This document shows positions 21,621 to 34,500 of a stretch of DNA of 64,000 nt, one piece after another. A program made the translations under genes and the position numbers. Under the pieces are notes generated by a model. It was not told the DNA's origin. It saw only the letters and a program-made list of their open reading frames with translations, and made no database searches. Positions within the stretch are counted from its first letter, which is position 1, and every line of letters begins with the position of its first letter. The stretch lies in contig OZ024834.1 of NCBI GenBank assembly GCA_964016985.1, positions 86,693,937-86,757,936 on the forward strand, in the 5' to 3' direction. The DNA comes from Anodontia alba (lineage: Eukaryota; Mollusca; Bivalvia; Lucinida; Lucinidae).

Positions 21621-22039
21621 TTAATTCTGATGCTGCTCCAAATTACAAACATATGTTCGGTCAGCATAGGATTCCTCTGCCTCATCATTGAAACATCAAA
21701 GTGAAACACATATACGTGACAAAGAAAAAATGTTAGGGATATTTGTGTCTACGGTGGAATAAAAGAAAAACCAAGATAGTCCTTGATCCTGAAATTGATA
21801 TATTCGATTACGTCATTTCATTTACAAACAAAAATCCATCCATTTGAGTGTAGTACTAGATGTGTAGGAATAAGTGTGTATGGAAGATCACTGGGGACAC
21901 TGTCAATATCGCATATGTCCACCTGTTGCAACGATGCAGGCCAAACAACGATGAGTCTGGCTCGTCCTGCAAGGCTCTGCCCAAAGCTTGGACTCTTTTT
22001 GGTTGAGGAACTCTCTGTCGTACACGCTGGCCGAAATGT

Positions 22040-22170
22040 CAAATAAAAGGTAAGAGAAAAGTCCAGGGAGTACCACAATCACAAACCGCAGCCCTTCCCA
22101 GACACCAAGAGGAAGAGGAAACCGACAAATCCAAACAAGCACAAATCGAACAAACGTACAAAAAGCACTA
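22040..22170. repeat. Dispersed repeat shared with 26632-26750
   Basis: Both copies read AAAAGTCCAGGGA then a matching 110 bp including CACCAAGAGGAAGAGGAAAC. ORFs in this block are artefacts of the repeat. Confidence 0.65.
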
Positions 22171-22329
22171 AGGTTAGCTCTCTATTCCCCAAGCGAGGTA
22201 ATCGCAATGCAAAAAGGACTGAAAAACACAAGAACAAAATGACAGATGATAAGACATAAAACAAATCATAGAATAAACCACAAAGCAACAAAGAGTAAGA
22301 CTAACACCGGGACCACCGCCTTAGAACGG

Positions 22330-22637
22330 TCAGTAGAGTAAACCACCAAAACATGCTCGATTGGTGACAAATCAGGAGATCGAGCAGATCAATCAAGACG
22401 ACCCGCATTGTTCTGCTTGGGGACTCGCGTTGTCATCGTGTAGCACGACGTGGTGATGTTGAATGGAAGGCAGAACAACTGACTGTAACACTTCATTGAT
22501 GTAGCGTTGGGTAAGCAGCTAATCACTCTCTGCGAAACACCCAAACATCTAGCAGCTTGAACTTGCCTTATGCCAGCTTCGAGCATTCCAATAGCGCGTA
22601 AGCGCACTTCGTTTGACAGATGTCGACGTTGTGGCAT
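22330..22637 (-). pseudogene. Tc1/mariner transposase remnant, internally deleted
   Basis: The N-terminal helix-turn-helix is clear (RHLSNEVRLRAIGMLEAGIR then VQAARCLGVSQRVIS). Within 50 codons the text jumps to what looks like the end of a DDE transposase: a decayed PFNITTSCYTM stretch, and in another frame SPIEHVL just beyond. The catalytic middle is missing. It is a dead transposon fragment. Confidence 0.65.
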
Positions 22638-23052
22638 TTTAACAACAGTAGCACAGATGTTGTCATTAGTAGAGATATATTGTGATCTGATTTTTTAACC
22701 AACCATCTGTTTTCTTTTCAAAGGATTAGCACTCATGTCATTATTATTCAGGTAATACGCAAAGCTCAAAGCTGAAACTTGAGCATTGTGTATTTTGTGA
22801 CAGTTTTCGCTCAAGCCTATTGTTGGATTATGCAAGTTTATTCTGTACAAGAGAGGGAAACCGATTCCAATGCTACAGAAACTTATTGTTATTGAATAGA
22901 CTTTAAATACACCATAATGTAATAGATCGGATTATTACCGTTTTATACATTTCACTCAATGAATAAAAATATCTCTAACTTTTTTGCCACATATATTATA
23001 ACAAACACTAAAAAGAAACAAAGTAAAGGTCTAAATGGCAATCTAAACAATA
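22638..23052. other. Intergenic, nothing recognised
   Basis: AT-rich sequence without gene or repeat signal. Confidence 0.45.
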
Positions 23053-23290
23053 TAAGTAAAGATACCCAGGAAATGCTACAATCACGAAACAAAGCCTTCC
23101 CGAAGCAATAAAAAAGGCGAGATGAAGAACACATAATGACAAAACAAACGCCAATATAAAACCACTGACTCACAAACAAAGAAGAACTGCAACAGAGGAA
23201 CTGTCATGTGAGCAAAATTACGAGGTAGGGTGGGGTTTGTGGTTGTGGTGGGGGCTTAAACCAGTTATACTCGCGCGAAACCACCTCAGC
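23053..23290. repeat. Second copy of the 21378-21620 repeat
   Basis: Colinear with the first copy, with many substitutions and small indels. Confidence 0.65.
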
Positions 23291-23427
23291 ATTATATTCT
23301 CAAAGTGGTGGCGATAAAGCTTTGAACAAGGATTACGTAGTTCATGATACAGGTAATATAGAAGATATCCAGGAGGAGACGCAATCAATCACTCCAAGAG
23401 GAGGAGCAAACAAAACCAGAAAGAGTA

Positions 23428-23630
23428 CAGTGAAACCTGTGTAAGAAAGCCACCTTTGAGATTGACTTTAGTGGTTGATGTGAAAAGGTGGCTGTCTTAC
23501 AAAGGTACATGTCATGTAATTTTGCTAGCAAAATTACATGACATGTACCTTTATAAGACAGACAGCTTTTCCACATCAACCACTATATAAAGTCAGTCTC
23601 AAAGATGGCTTTCTTACACAGGTTTCACTG
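23428..23630. mobile_element. pogo/Tigger-like palindromic MITE, TA target duplication
   Basis: The whole 203-bp element is an inverted repeat beginning CAGTGAAACCTGTGTAAGAA, centred on TTTTGCTAGCAAAA. TA dinucleotides at 23426-23427 and 23631-23632 are the target duplication. The CAGT-type terminus suggests pogo/Tigger mobilisation. Confidence 0.88.
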
Positions 23631-24436
23631 TACACAATTACAAATCAAAGCAGAGCAAAACAACAGGGTTCTTCTTCCCTAACAAGGTGTTCATAACGCT
23701 AGATTGGATCCTCTAAATACAACAATAAAACTACGAAGAAATCTTCACTGGGCGCATCTTGGATAGACAAGGTTGCTAAGTTACTTCATGCGGGCAAGAG
23801 AGACTCAGACCAGATCTTTGGACGCACATGTCAGAAGGTACGATTTCTCATTTTGCGGCTCATAAAGTTTTTTTGCGTTAAAGATATAAAAATAATTGAT
23901 GTGTCTCATTAGTCTTATCACTGGTAAGAGACTGGGTGCAACAAAACCTAGTATACTGTCAATAAACGGTAGACAGGTAGAGGCCCAATATTGGAATTTA
24001 ATATTGGCTTATCTATCTGAGCCATAGGTAATATCCGTCCAAAATATTTATTACCCATCTGTAAGCCTCTTTACCACCCCCTGCTGGGAGCTCATAATTA
24101 ACCACCTCTTTATGACGTGTCTTTGATCTCTCTTGCATAGCGCCTAGGTAGAGGCAATAAAATCATTTGGTCTTATTTTAGCTATGTCTTGAAAGATTTA
24201 ATTGTAAATGGATTAGCCACGTTTGATGATGGAAATATTCACCACAGCTGTCTATGCATGTATGTGTTCGGTCCACATAGTGTCCTCTGTCACATCGGTG
24301 AAACATCACAGTAATACACCAGTAACTGTTAATGCTTATATAGTTAGTCCAGTAAAATTGGCAACATTGCACGTACAAAGAAATAGCTATCTGCTTTAAA
24401 TGAGCCGAACACAATTGATCCATTTGTCATTGGAGT
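23631..24436. other. Intergenic, one repeat fragment
   Basis: Positions 23800-23860 match the right end of the 739-954 MITE family (CGCACATGTCAGAAGGTACG). Nothing else was recognised. Confidence 0.45.
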
Positions 24437-24915
24437 GTCAGAATCAGAATCAGAATAGTTTACTGGTGATACATCAATAGACGTTCATTCACCAGGGCCA
24501 ACGATTGCGAAGACTAGTTTCTAGATCTCATAAATGATGTGAATCTAGCGACAGAGACCTCAGAACTTTCGGTAGCGGATATTATAGATGCAGGGAGTGA
24601 ATTCCAATCCCTAATGGTGTCTGGGAAGAAATTGTACTTGTAAATGTCAGTTCTAGCATATGGCACTTGAAATGCGATTAAATGCTGATTCCTACTGTGC
24701 CTCTTTGGGAGTTGATGGTCATCACAAGGTATACTAGCTCTATCTTTCAGACCTTAGAAAAGCAATATGAGTTTACTAACTTTGCGTCTCTTGTGAAGAG
24801 ACTATCACCCTAACTGTTCAAGAATGCTAGTCATACTTCCAGTTCAAAGTTGTAGTTACCAGTCACATACCTAGCTGCAAGATTCTGAAACTTTTCAAAA
24901 TTCTTCCTGGACAAC
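24437..24915 (-). pseudogene. C-terminal remnant of a second LINE reverse transcriptase
   Basis: The clean frame 24514-24723 reads YARTDIYKYNFFPDTIRDWN then SLPASIISA and stops at 24514-24516, the standard C-terminus of many non-LTR RTs. Upstream (24724-24915) a broken frame contains NLAARYVTGNYNFE and DSLFTRDAK, also standard for that region. Three TTCTGA-like units follow the stop (24437-24455 on the plus strand), resembling CR1/L2-type microsatellite ends. The clade is uncertain. Confidence 0.78.
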
Positions 24916-25050
24916 TATTACGTTTGGGTCCTAGCAGGACTAGCACATTCAAGGGTACCAACCTCTTGTATGCGATTTTCTTAACATCTTGGGGTGGGGT
25001 GGGGGCATGACCATACGTTCCATCTTTAGAAGCCAAGTGTTCTGTGACCA

Positions 25051-25612
25051 TTACGAAAACATGCCTATTCAAATATATAGAAAATTTCACCTCCAAAAAC
25101 TGAAAATTTGCAGATAAGATTTGCAGATAAAACAACTGATATTTTTCATATTTCTGCTCAAAACATAGATAGTGGATACTCGTTAGAACCGCCTCGGCGA
25201 GTACCCACAATCTATGTTTTTAAGCAGAAATAAGACATCACGAAAACATACCTATATAATTTTGACCCCTTTAAACCCCACTTTTATATAGTAAAACTGG
25301 GGTTTACAGGGGTATACATTATTTTCCTTATTTCTGCTCAAAACATAAATTGTAGGTACTCGTTAGAACCGCCTCGCCGAGGCGGTTCTAACGAGTACCC
25401 AATAATCTATGTTTTAAGCAGAAATTTGAAAAAAAGTATCAGATTTGTAATGAAAACTTTCGGTTTTTGGTGGTGAAATTTTCAATATATTTGAATAGGC
25501 GTGTTTTCGTAATGAAAATAATGTATACCCCGGTAAACCCCAGTTTTAGAATATAAAAGTGGGGTTTAAGGGGGTCAATATTATATAGGCATGTTTTCAT
25601 GATGTGAGGGAT
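25051..25612. mobile_element. Hairpin MITE, ATAGGCATG family, two fused copies
   Basis: The left end CATTACGAAAACATGCCTAT and the right end ATAGGCATGTTTTCATGATG bound two central hairpins (near 25170 and 25350-25405). Between them sits an internal CATCACGAAAACATACCTAT end in the opposite orientation. Arms read TACTCGTTAGAACCGCCTCG and its complement. Confidence 0.8.
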
Positions 25613-26031
25613 TTGAGCTCCTCTGTGATCTCTGCAGCAACCACATTTGTAGGCAAACATTTTCCAAAGGGGAACTATGCGGAAATGATGTAGGGCATCA
25701 GTGTTAACTTGTGCCATATGCACTTCCTGTCCAATAGTGGTCTTAATCATCCAGGAACTTTATGCACTAGGTGAAAACACAAATAAATGCCTTTATTAGC
25801 CTATGCATTTTGGTAAAATTTTATATTGCCATATCTGAAACTGGGAGATATCATTTACAGAAATGTTAGGATTTTAAGTACTTGTTAATGAGCGGCAGGC
25901 GGTGTTTTCACCTAGTAGATAAATGCAGCTTTTCACCTGGAAATAACATTTGGTCCTAATACAAGCCACGACACCCAGATCACTAAACAGCAGGTTTTAT
26001 GAGCGAATTCGATCAGCGATCGTAGTTTAGT
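25613..26031. other. Intergenic, nothing recognised
   Basis: No coding or repeat signal. Confidence 0.4.
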
Positions 26032-26135
26032 TCCCAAAGGACGAATGCGCATGCTCTTGAAAATGACAGATCGAAATCTGTTTGGTACTAGACGTTTGAT
26101 TGCAATATGGCGGCGCCCATGGACAGTCGGTTACG
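26032..26135 (+). promoter_or_regulatory. Possible TATA-less promoter upstream of the PWWP gene
   Basis: AATGCGCATGCTC (26044-26056) is one base from an NRF1 core and CAATATGGCGGCGCCCATGG (26104-26123) contains the YY1-like ATGGCGGC. Such pairs are common at housekeeping promoters. It lies 2.4 kb before the first coding exon, whose preceding splice acceptor implies an upstream untranslated exon. No donor or start site was identified, so this is only a candidate. Confidence 0.25.
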
Positions 26136-26631
26136 ATTTATGGTTTTTGAGGAAGATTTTTCTGATTTCTCTTGTTAGACATGTCGAACCTACCGATCTT
26201 TTCTACCAACGAAAAGAAAACCAAAATACTGCCTTTTCGTACCCGAAACTTTCAAAATTAAGATTTTTAAACCTTGCAAACTTTGTTTTCCAAGGACAGT
26301 CATATTTGATCTAGACAAAGACGTATAAAATGTGTATATTTACGTCCTTGATCTAGAGAAACCAACGCGCAGAGCATTGTTCAACCGCAGTCTGAGATGA
26401 CGTCACTTTAGTCGACCTGAAGTGAGTTCGAACCACAGCTACCACGGTTTAAGATCGAACTCGCTCTGTATAATTTGAATGAACCAATTTTTACTGAACC
26501 GATTTATGTGGCTTATCATTGCCAGAGTAGTTCTAACAGACCAAACTGTACACGTAGTTTTAGATATGGTGCAACCATTAAAATAGTTTTGATTTATTAT
26601 TCCATAAAACAAAAAAAAAAAACAAGTAAGT

Positions 26632-26750
26632 GAAAAGTCCAGGGAATGCCACAATCACGAGCCACAGCCCTTCTAAGACACCAAGAGGAAGAGGAAACAG
26701 ACATAACCAAACAAACGCAAATCGAACAAACGTACGAAAAGCACTGTCGA
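26632..26750. repeat. Second copy of the 22040-22170 repeat
   Basis: Begins GAAAAGTCCAGGGAATGCCA and stays colinear through ACAAACGTACGAAAAGCACT. Confidence 0.65.
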
Positions 26751-27655
26751 TGCACAATCTCCATATCGGTGCGGTGCGATGCGGTTCGACATGGGGCGTT
26801 TTACCTGTTACTGGTTCCCCCAATAAATTAGAGCCTAGAACCAGCAAGCTCGCGGGGAATGAAGATAAAAGAGGAAAAATAGTAATTCGGCTCATATTTA
26901 CAATTATTTATCAATGATAATCAAGTATTTGAAATAAGTGACCATTGTTCTAAACATTTATGATTAAACCGACTTAGTCAACAATGTAGACACGCCCAGT
27001 TTGCACGAAAACTTGTTAGCCATAATAGACGAAGTGCATAATCTCGGATGGGTCCGGTAGTCGAATTATTTTGATTCTAAAAGTATCTCCGTGTGTTTTT
27101 CTCATTTTCTTCCCCTTTTCTCTTGTTTTATTAATTGATGTCTCGATATAAGTGCTTGTTTATGTTAATAAACAGTTTGGGGAACTTCCTAGATTGGCAG
27201 CCAGTGAAAACATTTACGGTGTAGTCCGCTAACATTGCGCACATGAAGTTTTCATGGCTGTGTGAGACATGATCCAGTGCACCATTCAAAAGCCACGCAA
27301 AACTATTGCAACACTTCCTTTTAAAGTACCTCCAATGAAAGGCTTCAGATTATGTTAACATATAGGGCAATAATAATTTGTATAAGGATACCCCGCCTTG
27401 AAAACAAACTGCCAACTTTGTCACCCAACATTGTGCATGATTAATTTAAAGGTTGACTCAAATAAGCTGTTGATTAGATCCTTTGTAACGTCAGGTGCAG
27501 TGAGTTTTTGATACAAAACTCTTACACCTTTGGTTAGTATTAAACTCATATTCGCATTTGGAAATCTTCTGATTTTTGGTGATGGAATATTTAGTATAAT
27601 AATGTTAATCTTATTTTTGATTCAGTACTAAGTTACAACTGTTTTGTTATTCTAA

Positions 27656-27886
27656 TAACCCTTGCCCTGCTGAACCAATATATGCCCTGCCTTTGCAAAC
27701 AGTATAGATCCAGATCAGTTGGCTTCTAAAGAAGCCAGCTGATCAGGATGTGCACTGTGTGTCATTAAGTATGTGAATTTGTATTATCAATCTGGATCAA
27801 AGAATCTGATTGGCTGAAACTAGAAGTGGGTGTTGCATCTTAATTTATTGGGTGTTGCATCTTTATTTATTCATGACAAGTGTTAA
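27656..27886. mobile_element. MITE, TAACCCTTGTCCTGCTGAA family
   Basis: The left end is TAACCCTTGCCCTGCTGAAC and the right end is a decayed complement (CATGACAAGTGTTAA). It carries the family hairpin CAGATCAGTTGGCTTCTAAA against AGAAGCCAGCTGATCAGGAT. Other copies are at 38584, 39176, 49332 and 52256. Confidence 0.75.
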
Positions 27887-28514
27887 CTTTTATTCACATA
27901 ACTCAAAATAAGAAGGGCATCTGATTTCATCACAAAAAAAATAAATACATTATGAGTATGATTATAAGCCAGTGGGATGGGCCACTCCTTTTGCCGTTTC
28001 GCCCATTCCTCTCATCCTTTAAAAGCTACCCCCTCTTATTTCAATTCCAAATATCAGTTTGATGAAAATTTCATGAAAATGGGACCAAAATTAAAAAAAA
28101 GGTTATCAATATTTAATGGACAGATATATATGTATTCTAGTTTGAGGCATTTATTCTGGAATGGGATTATATTTTGTAACATGTCTTGATACTAAGCACA
28201 TCACATGACTCGTGGTGCCCTCATTCTTGTTTGACCATGCAAACAGTGCCCTACCCATTGTACCCAGCACCCCTCTGTCCTCAAATCCTAGCTGGATCAC
28301 TGTAAGCACTTCACAGAGGCACTTCTAATGAGTTCCCAAGCACCTCATGCTGCTAATGAATATACACAAGTTTGTGGTGGCAAGATGCTTCTAATGAGTA
28401 TCCACTGTGTTTTCTTGGCAAAAAAAAATAAAAAAATATTTCATCATTATTTTTTGGCTAAACAACCATCTTTTCTTGAGCTATGATCCCTGTTTCAATA
28501 TTTTGTAATTTCAG

Positions 28515-28552
28515 AATGGATGTGGAGAAAGACTGTTTTGTGTACCAGCCAA
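28515..28552 (+). CDS. PWWP gene exon 1 (first coding exon)
   Basis: Acceptor TTTCAG, then ATG at 28516 encoding MDVEKDCFVYQP, then donor GTAAGT. It ends in phase 1; the split codon with exon 2 gives Asn. A coding start here is inferred from the short N-terminus preceding the PWWP. Confidence 0.75.
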
Positions 28553-31500
28553 GTAAGTTCCTGTTGAATGTTGCTTAAATATGCCAAGGCCCAGGAAAAT
28601 ATGTCTATATAGCATAGCTCCAGATAAGAGGGGGGTAATCCTTATTTTTCTAATTTCTTCATGAAAATGTATGTTGTGATACTACCATCACGAAATCATA
28701 CCTATATAATTTTATCACCCTTTAACCCCACTTTTATACAGTAAAACTGGCCGGCCTCGGTGGCTCAGTTGGATGCGCCGTCCGACTGGAGACTAGGAGG
28801 TCGCGGGTTCAACCCCCACCGAGGTCCGCAACATTCTTTCGTGGAGATTGATCATGAAATATTTTCTACGGTCATTCTCTCCCTTCCGCTGATTCAAGAA
28901 GGGCAGTTGTCAGTTTCTGGCGAAAGAATGTGCACACTACTGGTTAACCGCTTAGAGGACTAAGCCTGCCCAGTAAACATGTGGTTTGGTAAACTGACCG
29001 CGCTCGACATGACCCCATTGGGTTGACTGGGCCGTAAAACCTCAACACAAACAATACAGTAAAACTGGGGTTTACAGGGGTGTACATTATTATTTTTTTT
29101 TATTTCTGCTCAAAAACATAGATTGTGGGTACTCATTAGAACTGCCTCACCAAGGCAGTTCTGATGAGTACCCACAATCAATGTTTTTGAATTGTAGGTA
29201 CTCACCAAGGCAGTTCTAAGTACCCACAATCTGTGTTTTTGAGCAGAAATATGAAAAGTATCAGAGTTTTTTTTATCTGAAAATGTTCAGTTTTTGGAGG
29301 TGAAATTTTCTATATATTTGATTAGGCATGTTTTCGTAATGATAAGAAATGCCTAATCGAGGCTCGTCAAATGAGTACCGACAGCATATGTTTTTGTGAA
29401 GAAATAAGAAAATATCATTACTTTTCGATTAAAAAAATGGGCCATATGTCTGGAGTTATGTGTATATAGTGGGTAGTAGGTCCATTTTTATTTGATTTAC
29501 AAACGAAAATTCCTAAAATCTATTTCACCTTTGTCAAGATTTAGAGTAAAATTAGAACTATCATTTTGAGTTAATTAATCGCTTAGTAATTCTCCAAAGT
29601 TCAAATCAATGCCAGCATTGAAAAACACATTCAAATTATGTTTTGTAACTGATTTGTGTTTTTATTTCTTCCAGTCCAGTTTTCCAAGTTTTGTAGATTC
29701 ACATGCTATATTTCCCAAATCATGACATTTTGTTTAGAAATAGTATGAGCTACAAACCTAATAATTACAGAGGTGTAAAATTCCCTCAAAACTTACTCGC
29801 CCTTATGGTCAAAATTTTTCATTTAGATGCTAAAAATGATGAAAAAGTGAAGAAAGTTCTGAAAATCTCTCTTGCCCTGTCTTTAAGTTTACTTGCAAAT
29901 GTGAGCAGGCAAGTGGAATTTTACATCCCTGAATTAGCTGTTTGTAAATCATTGGACTCTTGTATCTTTGTAGATTTTGAGCCCGGAGATCTAGCTTGGG
30001 CTAAGGTGAAGGGGTATAACTGGTGGCCGAGCCTCGTGTGTAACGATCCAGTAGAGACTGTTTGCATTAAAACCCTGAATAACAAGACACAGTGTCATGT
30101 ACAGTTCTTTGATGACCGTCGCTCCAGAGCCTGGGTGCTTGCTAAGTTAGTTCCATAGAGCTCTAGACAAGAAACACAGCCAGATATAGAATGGCAGACA
30201 GTGTAGATCCAGATGAGATGGCTCATTATGATTATGAGCCAACTTATCTAGATCTACACTGTTTGCAAAGGTACCTGTTTGGTCTGCACCTTGGTGTAGT
30301 CAGGCGCTTCTAATGAGTACCCACAATATGTGTTTTATGAAGATAAGAAAAAGCTTCTCTGATGATTGACCTGTCTTATCTAGTGCTTAGGAACTTAGTC
30401 TGGATAAGAGGCCCAGGGTATCCATGTTATAAATATTTTCTTATTTTTCCACATAAGAGCCAGATAAGACAATTGTTTTCTACAAAAAAAAAAAGTAGTG
30501 ATATTTTTTCTTGTAAAATCTCTACGTAAACATCTTGTCAGTAATCATTAGAAGCACCTCAAAGAGGCGCTTCTAATGAGTACCCACAACGTATGTTTTC
30601 ATTTAGAAATAAGAAAAATATTATGCAGTGCTCCCTACTTTTCTGAAACTGGTATACAGTGCAGATGTTTCACTGAGCATCTGGTTTAGTGGGCCAGCCT
30701 TGGTGGCTCAGTTGGATGCGCGTCCGACTGGAGACCAGGAGGTCGCGGGTTCAGCCCCCGCCGGGATCAGCAACATTCTTTCATGGAGATTGATCGTGAA
30801 ATATTTTCTAAGGTCATTCTCTCCCTTCCGCTGATTCAAGAAGGGCAGTTGTCAGTTTCTGGCGAAAGAATGTGCACACTACTGGTTAACCGCTTAGAGA
30901 ACTAAGCCTGCCCAGTAAACGTGTGGTTAGGTAAACTGACTGCGCTTGACATGACCCCATTGGGTTGACTGGGCCGTAAAACCTCAACACAAACAAAGCA
31001 AATCTGGTTTAGTGGAGAAATAAAAGAAAACAACACTATCATTATGAAAACATGCATATTCAAATATAATGAAAACTTAACCATCAAAAAATGAAAATTT
31101 TCAGATGAAAAATTTTGGTAGTTTTCTTATTTCTGCTCAAAACATAAATTGTTGGTATTGGTTAGAACCACCTCCATGAGGCAATTCTAACAAGTACCCA
31201 CAATATATGTTTTTGAGCAGAAAGAATAATAAAAAAAAATAATGATTACCCCTGTAAACCACTGTTTTACTGTATAAAAGTGGGTTTAAGGGGGTCAGAA
31301 TTATATAGGTGTGTTTTCGTGATGTTTGTGGTTGTGAAAAGCATCTTGAATCTTGTTTGATATGCATGTATGATTAAACACTTTCTTAGGGCTGATTTCA
31401 CCATGTTCACAGAGAAACAAAAAATATGACAGTCTGAATGTCATCTCAGACTGCAGGGCAACAAATGCACAGTATGGTCAGGACTGGCTTTCAAGTGACC

Positions 31501-34500
31501 CAAAAACTCCTGAAAAAAGTTTTGCTTTGGTCATTGATGCGTTGAAAAAACATTTTAAAAAGTGTGGCCATGGTAATTAGGAGAGAGGAGACCTGTACAT
31601 AGGATATAGCTCGGCTTGTTGCACAACCAGATGCCATGAAATATCTTTGCAGCATAACAAAAGAAAATGTATTTTTAGCTGTGCACTGAGCAAGTAACAT
31701 TAAAATTTCTATCGTGAAATACATGTATGTCAAATATATTGATATTTTTTGCTGAAAAAAATTTAGTAGCTTTTGCATTGCAAAGGCTACTCACATTTTT
31801 GCAACAAAATACCAATGTATTTGAAAATACCTTAGCTACGACAGTTAATGGAGTTTGTCATTAACAAGCGTGTTAAGCTAACACTGCTTTGAATAACTGG
31901 GCCCTGAACTATAGCATTTCTAAATTCTGCTTTTCTTTTGTATATTTGTAGAGTCTTCTGTTCTCTTATTACCCATATGAAAACTAACCAAAACACAAAC
32001 TGAACAAAGCAGTGCTGCAGTTTGTTTCACTTCAATGATTGATTGTTTCTCACTGATCTAAACAAGGACAACCGTCCTTGTTTAGATCAGTGAGAAACAA
32101 TCAATCATTGAAGTGAAACAAACTCTCTCTTCTGGTGCCTGTTTTCACATTTTAATAAACAGGTCTGACATAAACTTCAAAAAAGTTCTTTATTTCTTAC
32201 TAAAAATGCAAATTATGTACATTTTTATGTAGAACTAAAAAAATGTTAATACTTCCTCTTTTACATAGGGTATCTTTAGCTATTTATGATGTTTACCTTA
32301 ATAAACTTCAAGTCCTTTTTTCTATTTTTAGAGACATAAAACCATTTAAAGGATCTGAGGATAGTGAGTTCACAAACACAGGGGGAAAATTCCACTCCAA
32401 AACAAAGTCTATCCTTGCAGCAGCTGCAGAAGCTGACAAGGCTATTGTCCTTTCAAGAGCAGATCGTCTAGCTTTATACAAAAGTCCAGGTATGAGTGTC
32501 CTAGAAACTGGGGATTCTGTAAACGATGTAACAGATGATGTTGCTATCAGAGTCAAAGATGATCCTGATGATGAGGACGTTGAGATGACAGAAATGGGTG
32601 ATGCTGGGAAAGATAGAGACACTTCCCCAGAGAGTGATGTATTAGAAGAGATGAAGCCAGAACCTGCTGAGGAAACGGAAGATGCTACTGGGGAAGCAAC
32701 AGTTGCAGTTGGTATCAAAGAAGAAGATGTTAATGAGGAGGAGGGACAAGAGGATGAAGATGATTATTCAGAAAGTGAAATGGAAACTATTACGAAGGAG
32801 AAGGAAGCAGCCATTGCTGCTGCTGCAGGTAAAGCAGTTGTGATATGTCTGTTTACACCAATCACAACAATTATCGTCTGCTTTGTCATCTGCTTGTGAT
32901 TTTAAAAGTCATTTTTGCAAACTGTGGACCCAGATCAGACTGCTCTGAGTCCACATTGTTTGCCTGTATGCAAAAATAAAGGTTTGAAAAGTTTGCAAGA
33001 ATATTCAGCAGACGATATAAACAGGCGACATTTTCAGATGCAGGTTTTCTTGGCATTTTAAGGGTTAAGGTAGTTGTTCTCATGATTATCGTTGACCAAT
33101 GAAATTCAACCACGCGGTTGTACAAAATCCAGGTAATGGTTCTTTATAGCAACTCTATTCTTGTTGCTGTGACATCAGAGTGCAGTGGAAAGAGGGTTAT
33201 CTGTAAAAGCAGGACTGAGACATTGGCAAACAGTGTAGACCTAAATCAGATGCTGCAGAATGCGATGTCTGATCAGGATCTGCTCTGTTTGCTTAAAGTA
33301 AGTTAAGGCTTAAATAAAACAGTCTCAAGTCAGCGTTCAGGACCATTTTTCTAGCCTACACTTGGAGACAATCAACCCAGCAGTACTCTCAGTGCTTTGA
33401 TTTATAGTTGCTCTAGATAATGGGCTGGGCCCAGTTCTTCAAAGCATTGTTAGCTTAACAAACTCGTTATTGGTCAAAATCTTACTGTTCTAGTAAGTAC
33501 AATATCTAATTCATAGGTATTTTTGCTGAAAATATGTGAGTAGCTTTTGCAAATGCAAAAGCTACTCACATTATTTCAGCAAAAATATTAGCGTATATGC
33601 CATATTTAATGATCAAAGTTTTAACAATACGTTAACTAACGACATCATTAGTTTTGAACAACTGGGCCCTGGCTGGTAAATATTTTTCTTATTTCTTCAT
33701 GAAAACATATTTTTTGGGTACTCATTAAAAGTGCCTCATTGATGCGCTTCCAGTGAGTACCAACAGATTGAAAATTTGGGTACTTATTAGAATTGCTTAA
33801 TGTCAGAGGCGCTTCTGATGCGTACCCATAGCATGCTTTGTTGAGAAACAAGAAAAAAATTATTTGCTTAGAACTATCTAGAATTATGATCAGATCTCAC
33901 AGCATATTTTCATAAACAATGTGATAGAAAAATATCAGCATTTTTAGTTGTGATTGCTGCATAGCTCTACATATGACGACTGGAGACCAGGAGGTCGCGG
34001 GCTCAACCCCCGCCAAGGTCGGCAACATTCTTTCGTGGAGGTTGATCATGAAATATTTACTACAGTCATTCTCTCCCTTCCGCTGATTCAAGAAGGCCAG
34101 TTGTAAGTTTCTGGCGAAAGAATGTGCACAATACTTGTTAACCGCTTAGAGGACTAAGCCTGCCCTGTAAACGTGTAAACAGCGCTCGACATGACCCCAT
34201 TGGGTTGACTGGGCCATAAAACCTCAACACAAACTGTTTACACCAATATATTGTAAGATGCATGGAGGGATGGCCCTCCCCGACCTTCTGTGCAGCATGT
34301 GACGGGGAGAATAAAAAAAAAAAAAAGCCTGCCCAGTAAACGTGTGGTTAGGTAAATTGACACGCTCGACATGACCCCGTTGCATTGACAGGGCCATAAA
34401 ACCTCATAACAAAGCTCTACATATGATGAAAAATTTGATATTTTTCTTATTTCTCCAAGAAAACATGTTGTGGGTACTGAGTAAAACCTCAATAAGGCAC

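Larger units (their letters stand above)
28553..29973 (+). other. Intron 1: SINE inside a hairpin MITE
   Basis: Holds the MITE at 28686-29340 with its SINE. The remainder is AT-rich sequence in which nothing was recognised. Confidence 0.7.
30146..32331 (+). other. Intron 2: SINE, MITEs, perfect palindrome
   Basis: Holds palindromic fragments at 30190-30262 and 30530-30620, a SINE, a hairpin MITE, a truncated GGGCCC MITE and the perfect palindrome at 32020-32125, all listed separately. Confidence 0.7.

Noticed and set aside
26044..26314. 89-codon ORF as a gene
   Set aside because: No motif and no splice support; the ATG region fits better as possible promoter/UTR sequence.
29703..29973. Extending exon 2 upstream in the open frame
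   Set aside because: The acceptor TCTTTGTAG at 29973 with exon 1 gives a consistent split Asn codon, and the upstream residues do not resemble a PWWP lead.
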